A DNA stretch of 64,000 bases from an uncultured Pseudomonadales bacterium. Lineage in GTDB: Bacteria > Pseudomonadota > Gammaproteobacteria > Pseudomonadales > Azotimanducaceae. Made by a program: the position numbers and the translations under genes. Location of the stretch: NCBI GenBank assembly GCA_943787425.1, contig CALSMJ010000004.1:186001-250000 (forward strand), in the 5' to 3' direction. Of this stretch, positions 46,190 to 55,622 are shown piece after piece. The notes beneath the pieces were generated by a model that saw nothing but the letters and a program-made list of their open reading frames with translations, had not been told where the DNA came from and searched no databases. Numbering within the stretch: the first letter of the stretch is position 1; every line of letters starts with the position of its first letter.

Positions 46190-47374
46190 TCAGATCAAGG
46201 TGGGTGCTGGCACCCGAACCCAGCCTTCCATCAGCGTGCGCGCACTTCGGCTCATGACAGCCTTCCGGATGGTCCATTCGCCATTGGTTGTGATCGCTTC
46301 GGCGCCCACGCGTAAGGTCCCTGAGGGATGCCCAAAGCGTATCGAGGTGCGCTCACCGCCACCGGCTGCAAGGTTGACCAAAGTGCCAGGAATGGCAGCA
46401 GCCGAGCCGATTGCGACGGCGGCCGTGCCCATCATGGCGTGATGCAGTTTGCCCATCGATAACGCGCGTACGACCAAATCGATTTCGTTGGCTGCAACAA
46501 CTTTGCCGCTGGAAGCCGTATACGCAGCGGCGGGCGCTACCATGGCGATTTTGGGGGTATGTTGTCGCGCCGCGGCTTCTGACAATTCGGTAATGAGCCC
46601 CATCTTAATGGCGCCATAAGCCCGAATCGTTTCAAATTTGGTGAGTAACGCCTCGTCATTATTAATGTCGTCTTGTAACTCGCAGCCGGTGAAACCGAGG
46701 TCACTGGCGTTCATGAAAATGGTTGGGATGCCCGCGTTGATCAGGGTTGCCTGAAAACTGCCGATACCAGGCACCTCTAATGTGTCGACCACGGCGCCGG
46801 TTGGAAACATAGCGCCTTCGCCATCATCAGCCGGATCCATAAAATCGAGTTGCACCTCTGCGGCAGCGAACGTGACCCCATCGAGCTCGAAGTCCCCCAA
46901 TTCAACCACCTCGTGATGCGCAACGGGCACGTGCGCAATAATGGTTTTGCGAATATTGGCTTGAAAAATTCGAACCACCGCAATGCCATCTTCGGGCACT
47001 TTTTTGGGATCGACTAAACCTTGGGTAATGGCAAAGCCCCCTACCGCTGCCGACAGATTGCCGCAGTTGCCGCTCCAATCGACGAAGGCCTGATCGATCG
47101 ATACCTGGCCGAAGAGGTAGTCAACATCGTGATCCGGTTCCGAGCTCTTCGAGACGATCACCGTTTTACTGGTGCTTGAGGTTGCGCCCCCCATACCATC
47201 GGTCTGCTTGCCGTAGGGGTCGGGACTACCAATCACGCGCAGCAGTAAGGCATCTCGGTAAGGCCCTGGGACCTGCGCTTGATCGGGCAGATCGGTGAGG
47301 TTAAAGAAAACGCCTTTGCTGGTGCCACCACGAACGTAGCTGGCAGGAACTTTCAGTTGTTGGGTTGGGTTCAT
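46190..47374 (-). CDS. prpF: PrpF family protein (AcnD accessory, 2-methylaconitate isomerase)
   Basis: Isomerase that works with AcnD in the 2-methylcitrate cycle of propionate breakdown. The family start VPASYVRGGTSKGVFF is at residues 9-24 when the ATG at 47374 is used; the longer frame to 47539 would overlap acnD and is rejected. GNCGNLSAAVGGFA contains a conserved active-site Cys. The 394-aa length is normal. It starts 28 bp after acnD on the same strand. Confidence 0.92.
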   Translation of the reverse strand: MNPTQQLKVPASYVRGGTSKGVFFNLTDLPDQAQVPGPYRDALLLRVIGSPDPYGKQTDGMGGATSSTSKTVIVSKSSEPDHDVDYLFGQVSIDQAFVDWSGNCGNLSAAVGGFAITQGLVDPKKVPEDGIAVVRIFQANIRKTIIAHVPVAHHEVVELGDFELDGVTFAAAEVQLDFMDPADDGEGAMFPTGAVVDTLEVPGIGSFQATLINAGIPTIFMNASDLGFTGCELQDDINNDEALLTKFETIRAYGAIKMGLITELSEAAARQHTPKIAMVAPAAAYTASSGKVVAANEIDLVVRALSMGKLHHAMMGTAAVAIGSAAAIPGTLVNLAAGGGERTSIRFGHPSGTLRVGAEAITTNGEWTIRKAVMSRSARTLMEGWVRVPAPTLI

Positions 47375-47402
47375 CAATACGTCTCTTTTTAATTGAGGCC
47401 AA

Positions 47403-50009
47403 TTAAACGGCAGTGCCGGCTCGAGTGGCTTGCAGAAAATCCTCTGCAAAGCGTTGCAGTACGCCGCCAGCCTCGTAAATCGAAAGCTCCTCGGCGGTAT
47501 CCAATCGGCAGGTGACCGGTATTGTGTGTACGTCGCCACCTTTTCGGGTCATGACAACGGTCAAGGGTGCCCCTGGGTCAGGCGTGCCCTTCACTGTAAA
47601 GGTTTCGGAGCCGTCGATGGCGTAGGTCTCTCGACCGGTGCCAGCTTTGAATTCAAGCGGCAACACGCCCATGCCAATGAGATTGGTCCGATGAATGCGT
47701 TCAAAGCCCTCGGCGACAATGACTTCAACGCCCGCGAGGCGAACACCCTTAGCCGCCCAATCGCGAGAGGATCCTTGTCCATAATCTGCGCCAGCGATGA
47801 TGATCAAGGGCTGCGCGCGGGTCATGTAGGTTTCAATGGCTTCCCACATGCGGGTTACGGTACCCTCAGGCTCAATGCGCGTGAGCGAGCCTTGTTGAAC
47901 AATGCCATCAACCTTGGCCATTTCATTGACGAGTTTAGGATTGGCAAAGGTTGCGCGCTGGGCTGTCAAGTGATCGCCGCGATGGGTCGCATAAGAATTA
48001 AAGTCTTCCTCCGGCAAACCCATTTTATCGAGGTACTCACCGGCCGCACTGTCCAGCAGGATCGCGTTAGAGGGCGACAAGTGATCGGTTGTGATGTTAT
48101 CGCCTAATACGGCAAGCGGGCGCAGGTCTGTCAGCGTCCGGGGCCGAGCCAGTGCGCCCTCCCAATACGGCGGCCGGCGAATATAGGTACTCTCTGGTCG
48201 CCAATCATAAAGTGGTGGCGTCACGTCGGTCACGTCTTTAACTTTGATGAACATTGGGTCATAGACCTGGGTGAAATGCTCGGGCTTGACGCTGGTTGCA
48301 ACGATGGCATCAATTTCTTCATCGCTCGGCCAGATGTCTTTGAGCCTGATCGGGTTGCCGGAGGGATCCTGACCGAGCACGTCTTGCTCGATATCAAAGC
48401 GAATCGTGCCTGCAATGGCATAAGCCACCACCAAAGGCGGTGAGGCTAGAAAAGCTTGTTTTGCATAGGGATGGATTCGGCCGTCGAAGTTGCGATTGCC
48501 TGATAAGACTGCCGTTGCGTATAGATCGCGCTCGATCACTTCTTTTTGGATAACCGGATCAAGTGCGCCGCTCATGCCATTACAGGTGGTGCAGGCAAAG
48601 CCAACAATACCAAAGCCCAAGCGCTCCAACTCGACCAATAGGTTGGCATCTTCAAGATAAAGTTGGACGGCCTTAGAGCCAGGGGCGAGGGACGTTTTGA
48701 CCCAGGGTTTGCGCGTTAACCCTAAAGCGTTGGCCTTTTTAGCGAGCAGCGCAGCACTTATCACATTTCTAGGGTTCGACGTATTGGTGCACGAGGTAAT
48801 GGCCGCAATGATGACTGCGCCATCGGGCATCAAGGTAGCGTCCGGGTCAAGGGTGCCAGAAATGCCAGCACTTGCAAGCTCGCTGGTTGCGACCCGGCGA
48901 TGCGGATTAGACGGACCCGCCATGTTGCGGCCAACGGTTGACAGATCAAAGGTTAAAACGCGCTCATAGTCGGCCTCAACAAGCTCGCTCGCCCACAAGC
49001 CGGTTTGGCGAGCATAGGTTTCAACCAACTGAACCTGCTCGGGTGCCCTTGCTGTGAGGGTTAAGTAATCAATGGTTTTTTCATCGATGTAAAACATGGC
49101 CGCAGTCGCCCCAAACTCTGGCGTCATATTCGAAATCGTTGCGCGATCGCCCAAAGTTAGTGCGGCAGCGCCTGCCCCAAAAAACTCCAGGTAGGATGAA
49201 ACGACCCGTTCTGACCGCAGGAACTCGGTCAATGCCAGCACAATGTCGGTGGCGGTAATGCCGGGTTGACGCGTTCCGGTGAGCTCAACGCCGATAATGT
49301 CGGGTAGGCGCATGTAAGAGGCTCGTCCGAGCATGACGCTTTCGGCTTCTAGCCCGCCGACCCCAATGGCGATGACGCCGAGCGCATCAACGTGGGGCGT
49401 ATGACTGTCGGTCCCGACCAGGGTGTCGGGAAAGGCGATGCCGTCTTGATTGTGAATGACCGGTGACATTCGCTCTAAATTAATTTGGTGCATGATGCCG
49501 TTACCCGGCGGAATGACATCAACATTTTCAAAAGCGGTTTTGGTCCAATCGATAAAGTGAAAGCGATCGTCGTTGCGTCGATCTTCGATGGCGCGGTTTT
49601 TTTCAAAGGCGTCGGGGTCGAAGCCCGCATGTTCAACCGCCAGGGAGTGATCAACGATTAACTGCGTTGGTACAACCGGGTTCACTTGCGCCGGATCCCC
49701 ACCCCTTGCGGCGATGGCGTCCCTTAGCCCAGCCAGGTCAACCAAGGCGGTTTGGCCGAGGATGTCATGACAGACAACCCGCGCCGGATACCAGGGGAAA
49801 TCAAGATCGCGTTTACGCTCAATCAGCTGCAGGAGCGCGGCATCAAGCAGGCTCGGGTCACACCGTCTGACGAGGTTCTCAGCGAGGACTTTCGAGGTAT
49901 AAGGCAGCTTGCGATAGCTACCTGGCGCCAAGGCCTCAATGGCGGCTTCTGTGTCGAAGTAGTCTAGGGCGGTTCCGGGTAACGGCTTTCTGTACTGGCG
50001 ATTGATCAT
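47403..50009 (-). CDS. acnD: Fe/S-dependent 2-methylisocitrate dehydratase AcnD
   Basis: Aconitase-family enzyme of 868 aa acting in the methylcitrate cycle. [4Fe-4S] ligands are in SCTNTSNP and CTTCNG; the swivelling domain shows DYGQGSSRDWAAKG. The partner prpF directly downstream distinguishes AcnD from AcnA. The usual companions prpB and prpC are not in the window, so the cycle must be completed elsewhere or the pair serves another methylated tricarboxylate. Confidence 0.92.
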   Translation of the reverse strand: MINRQYRKPLPGTALDYFDTEAAIEALAPGSYRKLPYTSKVLAENLVRRCDPSLLDAALLQLIERKRDLDFPWYPARVVCHDILGQTALVDLAGLRDAIAARGGDPAQVNPVVPTQLIVDHSLAVEHAGFDPDAFEKNRAIEDRRNDDRFHFIDWTKTAFENVDVIPPGNGIMHQINLERMSPVIHNQDGIAFPDTLVGTDSHTPHVDALGVIAIGVGGLEAESVMLGRASYMRLPDIIGVELTGTRQPGITATDIVLALTEFLRSERVVSSYLEFFGAGAAALTLGDRATISNMTPEFGATAAMFYIDEKTIDYLTLTARAPEQVQLVETYARQTGLWASELVEADYERVLTFDLSTVGRNMAGPSNPHRRVATSELASAGISGTLDPDATLMPDGAVIIAAITSCTNTSNPRNVISAALLAKKANALGLTRKPWVKTSLAPGSKAVQLYLEDANLLVELERLGFGIVGFACTTCNGMSGALDPVIQKEVIERDLYATAVLSGNRNFDGRIHPYAKQAFLASPPLVVAYAIAGTIRFDIEQDVLGQDPSGNPIRLKDIWPSDEEIDAIVATSVKPEHFTQVYDPMFIKVKDVTDVTPPLYDWRPESTYIRRPPYWEGALARPRTLTDLRPLAVLGDNITTDHLSPSNAILLDSAAGEYLDKMGLPEEDFNSYATHRGDHLTAQRATFANPKLVNEMAKVDGIVQQGSLTRIEPEGTVTRMWEAIETYMTRAQPLIIIAGADYGQGSSRDWAAKGVRLAGVEVIVAEGFERIHRTNLIGMGVLPLEFKAGTGRETYAIDGSETFTVKGTPDPGAPLTVVMTRKGGDVHTIPVTCRLDTAEELSIYEAGGVLQRFAEDFLQATRAGTAV

Positions 50010-50236
50010 TGTGAAGTATCCGTTGCGACTAGGCTAGATCAAGGATTCTGACCTGGCGACTTGAGTTGAAAGATAGGGTGCGGGTTGTTTTGAGCCTCAG
50101 CAGTTTGACCGCCGTAAGCTCTGAGCCGCGCGCAGCCATGATACCTTAACTTCAGTCGTTCGTCCTCTGCAGGGGTGCGATCGAATGTTGGGCAGGCGGC
50201 CCAGGATTCGTATGCCAAGCTGTTTTTAATAATGCT

Positions 50237-50258
50237 ACAGTGAGAGGCAAGTCACTGT
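50237..50258. promoter_or_regulatory. Operator-like inverted repeat upstream of the flavoenzyme genes
   Basis: ACAGTGA-gaggcaag-TCACTGT is a perfect seven-base inverted repeat centred about 55 bases before the acyl-CoA-dehydrogenase-like gene, with an AT-rich TTTTTAATAAT just before it. No regulator gene is adjacent, so the binder is unknown. Confidence 0.4.
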
Positions 50259-50300
50259 GGTGAACCCAAGTTTGGGCCTAAAAGGCCATTGGAGAAAATG

Positions 50301-51479
50301 ATGAATACCCTGTCCCGGTCAAATGAGACCGATCTCATCGCCGCCGCGAGCGCCTTACAAGCGCCGCTTGGGCGTCGCCGCCGAGAGATTGATGCGGCGC
50401 GGCAACTCCCCCAGGACCTTGCGAATCAGCTAGCGGACCTCGGCTTTTATCGGTTGGTTGTGCCAGAGGATTTGGGCGGGTTAGGGGTGTCGCCAGAAAC
50501 TTTCTGTCGAATTTGCGAGGTGTTAGCAGGTGGCAATGGTTCCACTGCGTGGTGTGTGTTTATTGGTGCAACCTCACAATACTTGTTTGGGGCGCTGCCC
50601 CAGGCGCAGCTTGACGAGATGTTGCAAGATCCGAATGTCATTACCAGCGGTGTCTTCGCCGATAGTGGCACGGTCTGTTTTGAAAGCCGGAACGGTGTCC
50701 CCGGATATCGAGTCAATGGTCATTGGCGCTGGGGCTCTGGGTGTCGCAATGCGGCCTGGATCTCAGGCGGTGTTCATGAGGTGAATGCGGCGGGGGAACG
50801 AATTAAAAGCGACGCGCCCTTAACCCGCGTCTTTTTCAAACCCGATGAAATTGAGATTCAAGATAACTGGCACGTGTCCGGTTTGCGGGGTTCCGGGTCG
50901 AGCGATTACATCGCTGAGAATGTTTGGGTGCCGGCGGCCCGATTGTCTGGCAATGTTGAAGACACGCCGCATGCCTCAAGGCCGATCTATCGATTCCCCA
51001 AATTTGCGCTGCTTGGCTGCCCCATTGGCGCGATTTGTTTGGGGATGGCTACAGCTTGCTTGCAGGAAGTGATTAAAGTGGCCAAGCAAAAGACGCCCCA
51101 GGGCAGCCGCCGGCCTTTGTCGATGCGCCCGTCTTTGCACATCGAACTCGCGGCATCCGAAACAGCCCTGAGCGCGGCAAAAAGTTTGTTTTATCAGCGC
51201 ATTGCGCAAGCCTGGGATCAGGCGCAACTGGGGCCTGCAAGTCTGGACGATCGCCGCGGCCTTCGAACCGCAACCGTTCACCTGGTGAATACCTCGATCA
51301 ACGTGATCGATAAGATGTATTCCGTGATGGGCGGAACCTCGGTGTATGAAGACTCCTGCCTTCAGCAACATTTTCGAGATGTGCACGTTGCCTCCCAGCA
51401 TATGATGGTGGGTGAGCCGGTTATGGAGCTGGCGGGTCGGGTGATGTTGGACTTAGATACCCAAGCCTTGGGCCTCTGA
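50301..51479 (+). CDS. Acyl-CoA dehydrogenase-fold flavoprotein monooxygenase
   Basis: A 392-aa enzyme with the acyl-CoA dehydrogenase fold. GFYRLVVPEDLGGLGVSP and the domain-2 sequence (VNGHWRWGSGC, WHVSGLRGSGSSDY) are of the type seen in HpaB/DszC-like group D flavin monooxygenases, in which the dehydrogenase base Glu is lost. The ATG at 50301 lies six bases after GGAG; ATG 50298 is equally possible, the in-frame TTG at 50289 is not. A reductase partner is not seen nearby. The LLM gene follows 37 bp later. Confidence 0.8.
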   Translation: MNTLSRSNETDLIAAASALQAPLGRRRREIDAARQLPQDLANQLADLGFYRLVVPEDLGGLGVSPETFCRICEVLAGGNGSTAWCVFIGATSQYLFGALPQAQLDEMLQDPNVITSGVFADSGTVCFESRNGVPGYRVNGHWRWGSGCRNAAWISGGVHEVNAAGERIKSDAPLTRVFFKPDEIEIQDNWHVSGLRGSGSSDYIAENVWVPAARLSGNVEDTPHASRPIYRFPKFALLGCPIGAICLGMATACLQEVIKVAKQKTPQGSRRPLSMRPSLHIELAASETALSAAKSLFYQRIAQAWDQAQLGPASLDDRRGLRTATVHLVNTSINVIDKMYSVMGGTSVYEDSCLQQHFRDVHVASQHMMVGEPVMELAGRVMLDLDTQALGL

Positions 51480-51516
51480 TGCAACGCGTTATAACGTTCT
51501 GGCAAGGTAATGCGGT

Positions 51517-52452
51517 ATGGATTTGAAATTTGGACTGGCAACGCCCACGCAATTGTGGTCGCTGCAATGGGCTGATCGGCAGGCATTGCTGAACGAGATC
51601 GATGACGGTGGCTTCACCCATGTGTTCTTAGCCGATCATGTCTCGTTTCGAAATGGTGCGGGGGCTGATGGGTTTGTTGAGGCCGCAGCGCTGGCTCAAC
51701 TGCACCCCAGTTTGGGTGTCATGATCAGCATTTATTTATTGCCTTTACGACATCCGCTGCCCGTGGCCCGGCAGTTGGCGTCGATGGCGCGCGTTGCCCC
51801 CGGGCGGTTTACGTTTGGGGTGGGTATCGGCGGTGAAGATCCGCACGAGCTCGCCGTGTGTGGGGTTAATCCTCGGCAGCGTGGTGTTCGCGCCAACGAA
51901 TCCTTGACGATCATTCAAGGGTTGCTTCGAGGTGAGACCGTGTCTTTCTCGGGGCAAGCCTTTGAAATCGATAATGCGGTGATTCGGCCGACGCCTGCAA
52001 TTGCGATTCCAACGCTGGTGGGCGGTCGGTCCGATGCTGCGCTTCAGCGAACCGCGCGGTTTGGCGATGGCTGGATTGGGGTGTGGTGCTCGGTCAAACG
52101 CTATGCGCAAGCGCTTGCAATGATTGAGGCGGAAGCCATCTGCCTTGGACGAAACAACGTCGATTGGTGTCACGGCTACCAGCCTTGGATTGGGGTGGAT
52201 TGGCACAGTGCGGAGACGGCGAAGACCGCGGTGAAGTCCGGTATGGAAGCCTTTTATAAAATCCCCTTTGAACAGTTTGAGCGCTATACGCCTGCTGGGA
52301 CGCCTTCAGAGGTTGCGGCGCAATTAGCGCCCTATGCCCGGGCTGGTTGCAAAATGTTCAACCTAAAAGTCTGTGCCGAGCATGCCGAGGAAGAAGTCGC
52401 GCTCGGTGCGGCGGTGATTGAACAGTTGGCGCAGCTAGTGGCATCAGAATAA
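51517..52452 (+). CDS. LLM-class flavin-dependent oxidoreductase
   Basis: A 311-aa luciferase-like enzyme. MDLKFGLATPTQLW, FLADHVSF, RVAPGRFTFGVGIGGEDP and PTLVGGRSDAALQRTARFGDGW are standard family sequence. It probably forms a unit with the upstream acyl-CoA-dehydrogenase-like flavoenzyme. Substrate and cofactor (FMN or F420) are not determinable; a second LLM gene at 25464 is only distantly related. Confidence 0.87.
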   Translation: MDLKFGLATPTQLWSLQWADRQALLNEIDDGGFTHVFLADHVSFRNGAGADGFVEAAALAQLHPSLGVMISIYLLPLRHPLPVARQLASMARVAPGRFTFGVGIGGEDPHELAVCGVNPRQRGVRANESLTIIQGLLRGETVSFSGQAFEIDNAVIRPTPAIAIPTLVGGRSDAALQRTARFGDGWIGVWCSVKRYAQALAMIEAEAICLGRNNVDWCHGYQPWIGVDWHSAETAKTAVKSGMEAFYKIPFEQFERYTPAGTPSEVAAQLAPYARAGCKMFNLKVCAEHAEEEVALGAAVIEQLAQLVASE

Positions 52453-52805
52453 TCTTGGGGGATCTGCGCGCGGGCTTCGCCAAAGACCTTGTCAAAGACT
52501 TCGTCGGGACTCGTCGGGACTTCGTCGCGGACGTCGTCGAGGACTGCGTTAAAAGCTCTGTCCAGGGCAGCTCGGGCACTGTGCTTTTGGGTTGCCCCGA
52601 AGCGATCAGGTCAAGTTAGGCAGAGCCGGTTGCCGCGTTCGAGGTCAGGGTTCTGGACGGCGGGTGGTGGGTGCCGGCAAAGCATCGGCGCCTTTATTCG
52701 GTTGCTGCACGGTTAAGGTGGGTGCGGTAATCGGTTAATCGATGCATCGCGTCAGCGCGAGCGTGATTGTGCGAGTGGACCAAAAAAGAGCACCAGGGAG
52801 TCACA
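52453..52805. other. Gap with short GTCGGGACT-type repeats
   Basis: Between about 52480 and 52550 there are overlapping repeats of GACTTCGTC, CGTCGGGACT and GTCG, which look like slippage products. No coding segment is recognised. The right edge supplies AGGGAG, the ribosome binding site of the amidohydrolase gene. Confidence 0.45.
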
Positions 52806-54443
52806 ATGATCGAGGTTTATGTCGCTAAAAATATCGTCACGATGAATCCTTCGTTGCCAGAGGCGACGGCGATTGCGATTCGTGATGGTGAGATCCTTGA
52901 GGTGGGAAGCCTTGAGAGCCTATCACCATGGCTCATACGCGACGAGTATCAAATCATTGAGCGCTTTCAGGACTGCGTGATCGTGCCAGGGTTCATTGAC
53001 CCGCATCTGCACCCTGCAATGGCGGCGGTGATTCTCCCGATGCACTTTATAACGGCAATGCCTTGGACGCTGCCCTGGTGCGAGGTCCCGGCATCGCTCA
53101 CGCCGCACGCCTTTGATCAAGAAATGCAGCGCATCTGTGCAGCGGTTAACGACGAGATACTCATCTTCTGGGGTCATCATGATCTCTGGCACGGCGCCAT
53201 GCACCGAGATCGGTTGGACGCCATTGATGCCGACAGGCCGATCGTTGCGTGGAACCGGTCTTTCCATGAGTTGCATATGAACTCTGCCTGCATGGCGCAG
53301 CTTGGCATGACCGAGGCGTCGATTTCGGGTCGCACGCAGATCGATTTTGAGAAGGGTCGTTTCTTTGAAAATGGTCTGGCGTTTGCCATTCAAAAGTTAA
53401 ATCCTTACATCCTCTCAGACACGCGATTCACGCTGGGTCTTGAACGGCTAAAACAAGTCGTGCACGCCGGTGGTCACACAACCATTGGCGACATGGCCGT
53501 AGGATTGTTCGACTTTGAGCGAGAGTTGGCCACAGCGGTTGCGATTTTTGAACGCGATGACACGCCCTTTCGAATTGAGCAAGTCCCGCACGGTGCTGTG
53601 ATTACGCATAATCGCAGTTTTGAGCAAACGCAAGCACTGCTGTCGGACTTGTCCGCAAATAGCACGCACCGTTTGAATTTTCGAGCCAGGATAAAATTGT
53701 TTTCCGATGGGGCATTTTTTTCTGAGCTTGCACAGCTCTTGTCACCAGGATATCTAGACGGGCATACCGGTGAGTGGCTCACGGCGCCCGAGGTCTTGCA
53801 CGAGCATATTCTGAATTTTTGGCAGGCGGGTTATCAAATCCATGTTCATGTTACGGGCGATATGGGGGTTGAAGTTGCCTTAGACGGGTTAGCAAAGGCC
53901 CAGGCCGAATATCCAAGGCTGATGCATGGTTTTACGCTAGAGCACATGGGGTACGCAACGCCAGAGCAAATCGAGCGCGCGAAAGCGCTGGGGGCATCGG
54001 TTTCGGCGAATATTTATTATTTGCACGAATTATCAGGACGCTACGCGGAACTGTCTGTGGGGTATGAACGGGCCGCCACCATGGGGCGTCTAAAAACCTG
54101 TTTTGATGCCGGTATTACGACGGCGCTGCATTCGGATTTTACGATGGCCCCGGCTCAGCCCTTGCTGAATATGTGGGTCGCGGTGAACCGCCTGAATGCC
54201 CAAGGTGACCAGATGGCCCCGGCAGAATGCCTCAACCCGAATCAAGCACTGGCGGCGGTGACCATTAATGCGGCCAAAATACTTGGCATTGAGTCTTTCA
54301 CCGGAAGCTTGAGGGCCGGTAAACGCGGGGATCTAACCGTTTTGTCCGACAACCCTCTAACCGTTGACCCATTGCGGATCAGAGATATTCGGGTCGTTGC
54401 AACCGTGTTCGAAGGCCGGGTTGCCCCCATTGAAAACGCTTAA
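52806..54443 (+). CDS. Amidohydrolase family protein (YtcJ/amidohydrolase 3 type)
   Basis: A 545-aa metal-dependent hydrolase. The composite-domain start (AKNIVTMNPSLPEATAIAIRDGEI), the DPHLHP metal motif near residue 63 (VIVPGFIDPHLHP), HVHVTGD and the late ALHSDFTMAP Asp strand are clear. The ATG at 52806 follows AGGGAG by about five bases; an upstream in-frame start at 52767 is unlikely. Substrate unknown. The end overlaps a COG0523 GTPase start, which suggests metal delivery to this enzyme. Confidence 0.85.
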   Translation: MIEVYVAKNIVTMNPSLPEATAIAIRDGEILEVGSLESLSPWLIRDEYQIIERFQDCVIVPGFIDPHLHPAMAAVILPMHFITAMPWTLPWCEVPASLTPHAFDQEMQRICAAVNDEILIFWGHHDLWHGAMHRDRLDAIDADRPIVAWNRSFHELHMNSACMAQLGMTEASISGRTQIDFEKGRFFENGLAFAIQKLNPYILSDTRFTLGLERLKQVVHAGGHTTIGDMAVGLFDFERELATAVAIFERDDTPFRIEQVPHGAVITHNRSFEQTQALLSDLSANSTHRLNFRARIKLFSDGAFFSELAQLLSPGYLDGHTGEWLTAPEVLHEHILNFWQAGYQIHVHVTGDMGVEVALDGLAKAQAEYPRLMHGFTLEHMGYATPEQIERAKALGASVSANIYYLHELSGRYAELSVGYERAATMGRLKTCFDAGITTALHSDFTMAPAQPLLNMWVAVNRLNAQGDQMAPAECLNPNQALAAVTINAAKILGIESFTGSLRAGKRGDLTVLSDNPLTVDPLRIRDIRVVATVFEGRVAPIENA

Positions 54444-55299
54444 CGCCTTCAATACCAGCCTTGAAGGCCGACCGTTGACGGTCATTGCCGGTTATCTTGG
54501 GGCTGGGAAAACAACTTTGATCAATCGGATGCTGGCCGAGGCGGAGCAGCCGTTTGCGGTCATCGTGAACGATTTGGGGGCGCTCGCGGTGGATGAGGCC
54601 TTGATTGCTGGCCAGCAAGGCGCGACCCTTTCGCTAACCAACGGTTGTGCCTGCTGTCAGATCAGCGCCGATCTCGCCGCTCAGCTGGCGAGATTACGGC
54701 AGGAAAAGTTTAGTGCGTTGGTGTTTGAAGCCAGTGGGGTTGCCAAGGCCAGCCGGCTTGCGACCCTGACCAGTCAAGCCGAGGGCTATGCGCTGGCGAA
54801 AGTGGTGACGTTGGTCGACGGCCAAGATGTGCCCCGATTACTCGCGGATACTTATTTGTCGCCCTTGATCAAAGAGCAGATTGCCGCGGCAGACTGGGTT
54901 CTGCAAACGAAACGATCCGAGGGGCTGCATCCGTCACTGGCTTCGTTATCAACAAAGGTTGGTCAATTGCCTTCATCGGGTCCGCTCCCTGCGGCCCTGG
55001 CGCCCGCGTATCGTCTCGATCAAAGCGGTCGCCTTGAGGCTGGTATCAAAGCGCCGTTATTTCAACATCGGGTCATTTTTCCAAAACCCGACCTTGCCCC
55101 GGGCGTGCTACAAACGTTCATTACAGATCACCCCGAAATTGAACGGGTTAAGGGCTGGCTGGTCGGTCCGACGGATGTGGTCTTCGTTCAGGCCACGCGC
55201 GCGCATTTTCAGGCACAGGCAGGCGCAGGTGCTCAGGGTCAGGGTTTACAGTTTATTTGGCGGGGTGACAGTGAGCTTGATTTCTCGGCGTTAACCTAA
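54430..55299 (+). CDS. CobW/COG0523 family GTPase (metallochaperone)
   Basis: A GTPase of about 289 aa that likely delivers a metal to a client enzyme. The P-loop is GYLGAGKTT and the conserved Cys motif is NGCACCQI, close to the GCxCC consensus that binds Zn or related metals. Walker B is VFEASGVAK. There is no ATG; TTG at 54430 or 54421 gives a good N-terminus just ahead of RPLTVIAGYLGAGKTT. The gene overlaps the amidohydrolase end, which argues for coupling and a shared function. Confidence 0.85.
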   Translation: MKTLNAFNTSLEGRPLTVIAGYLGAGKTTLINRMLAEAEQPFAVIVNDLGALAVDEALIAGQQGATLSLTNGCACCQISADLAAQLARLRQEKFSALVFEASGVAKASRLATLTSQAEGYALAKVVTLVDGQDVPRLLADTYLSPLIKEQIAAADWVLQTKRSEGLHPSLASLSTKVGQLPSSGPLPAALAPAYRLDQSGRLEAGIKAPLFQHRVIFPKPDLAPGVLQTFITDHPEIERVKGWLVGPTDVVFVQATRAHFQAQAGAGAQGQGLQFIWRGDSELDFSALT

Positions 55300-55313
55300 T
55301 GTTTGGAGGCGCG

Positions 55314-55344
55314 CGCTTAGTTCAGGTGCTTGAGTGACTAAGCG
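55314..55344. terminator. Candidate terminator after the amidohydrolase-GTPase operon
   Basis: CGCTTAGT (55314-55321) and ACTAAGCG (55337-55344) form a perfect eight-base-pair stem, extended inside the loop by TCA/TGA, 14 bases after the GTPase stop. The T-tract is poor, so Rho-independent activity is uncertain. Confidence 0.45.
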
Positions 55345-55622
55345 TTAAAGATCCTGAGTTAAATCTGTAGATCATAGCGCTTGTTTCGAACGGCGCAGCC
55401 TCTCGGATGCACCGAAGGCCGGGTCCCAGTGAGATCGCATTGTGTCGGTCAACCGGCCGCCCCATCGGATAAAATAGAGCTGCCTTGATGGCACTAACAA
55501 GCTGCTTGGCTTTGAGGCCTTGCTCAATAACGGCTCGAATCAGAAAAGCCGTTCAATCTGGGTTTGACTCAAAAATCTAGGGTCATGGCAGATTGGGTAA
55601 CGACGGTAGAATCGAGGTAACC
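55345..55622. other. Remainder of the gap before the NnrU-like gene
   Basis: No coding segment, repeat or clear promoter is seen. GAGG at 55614-55617 lies five bases before the preferred TTG start of the next gene. Confidence 0.4.
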
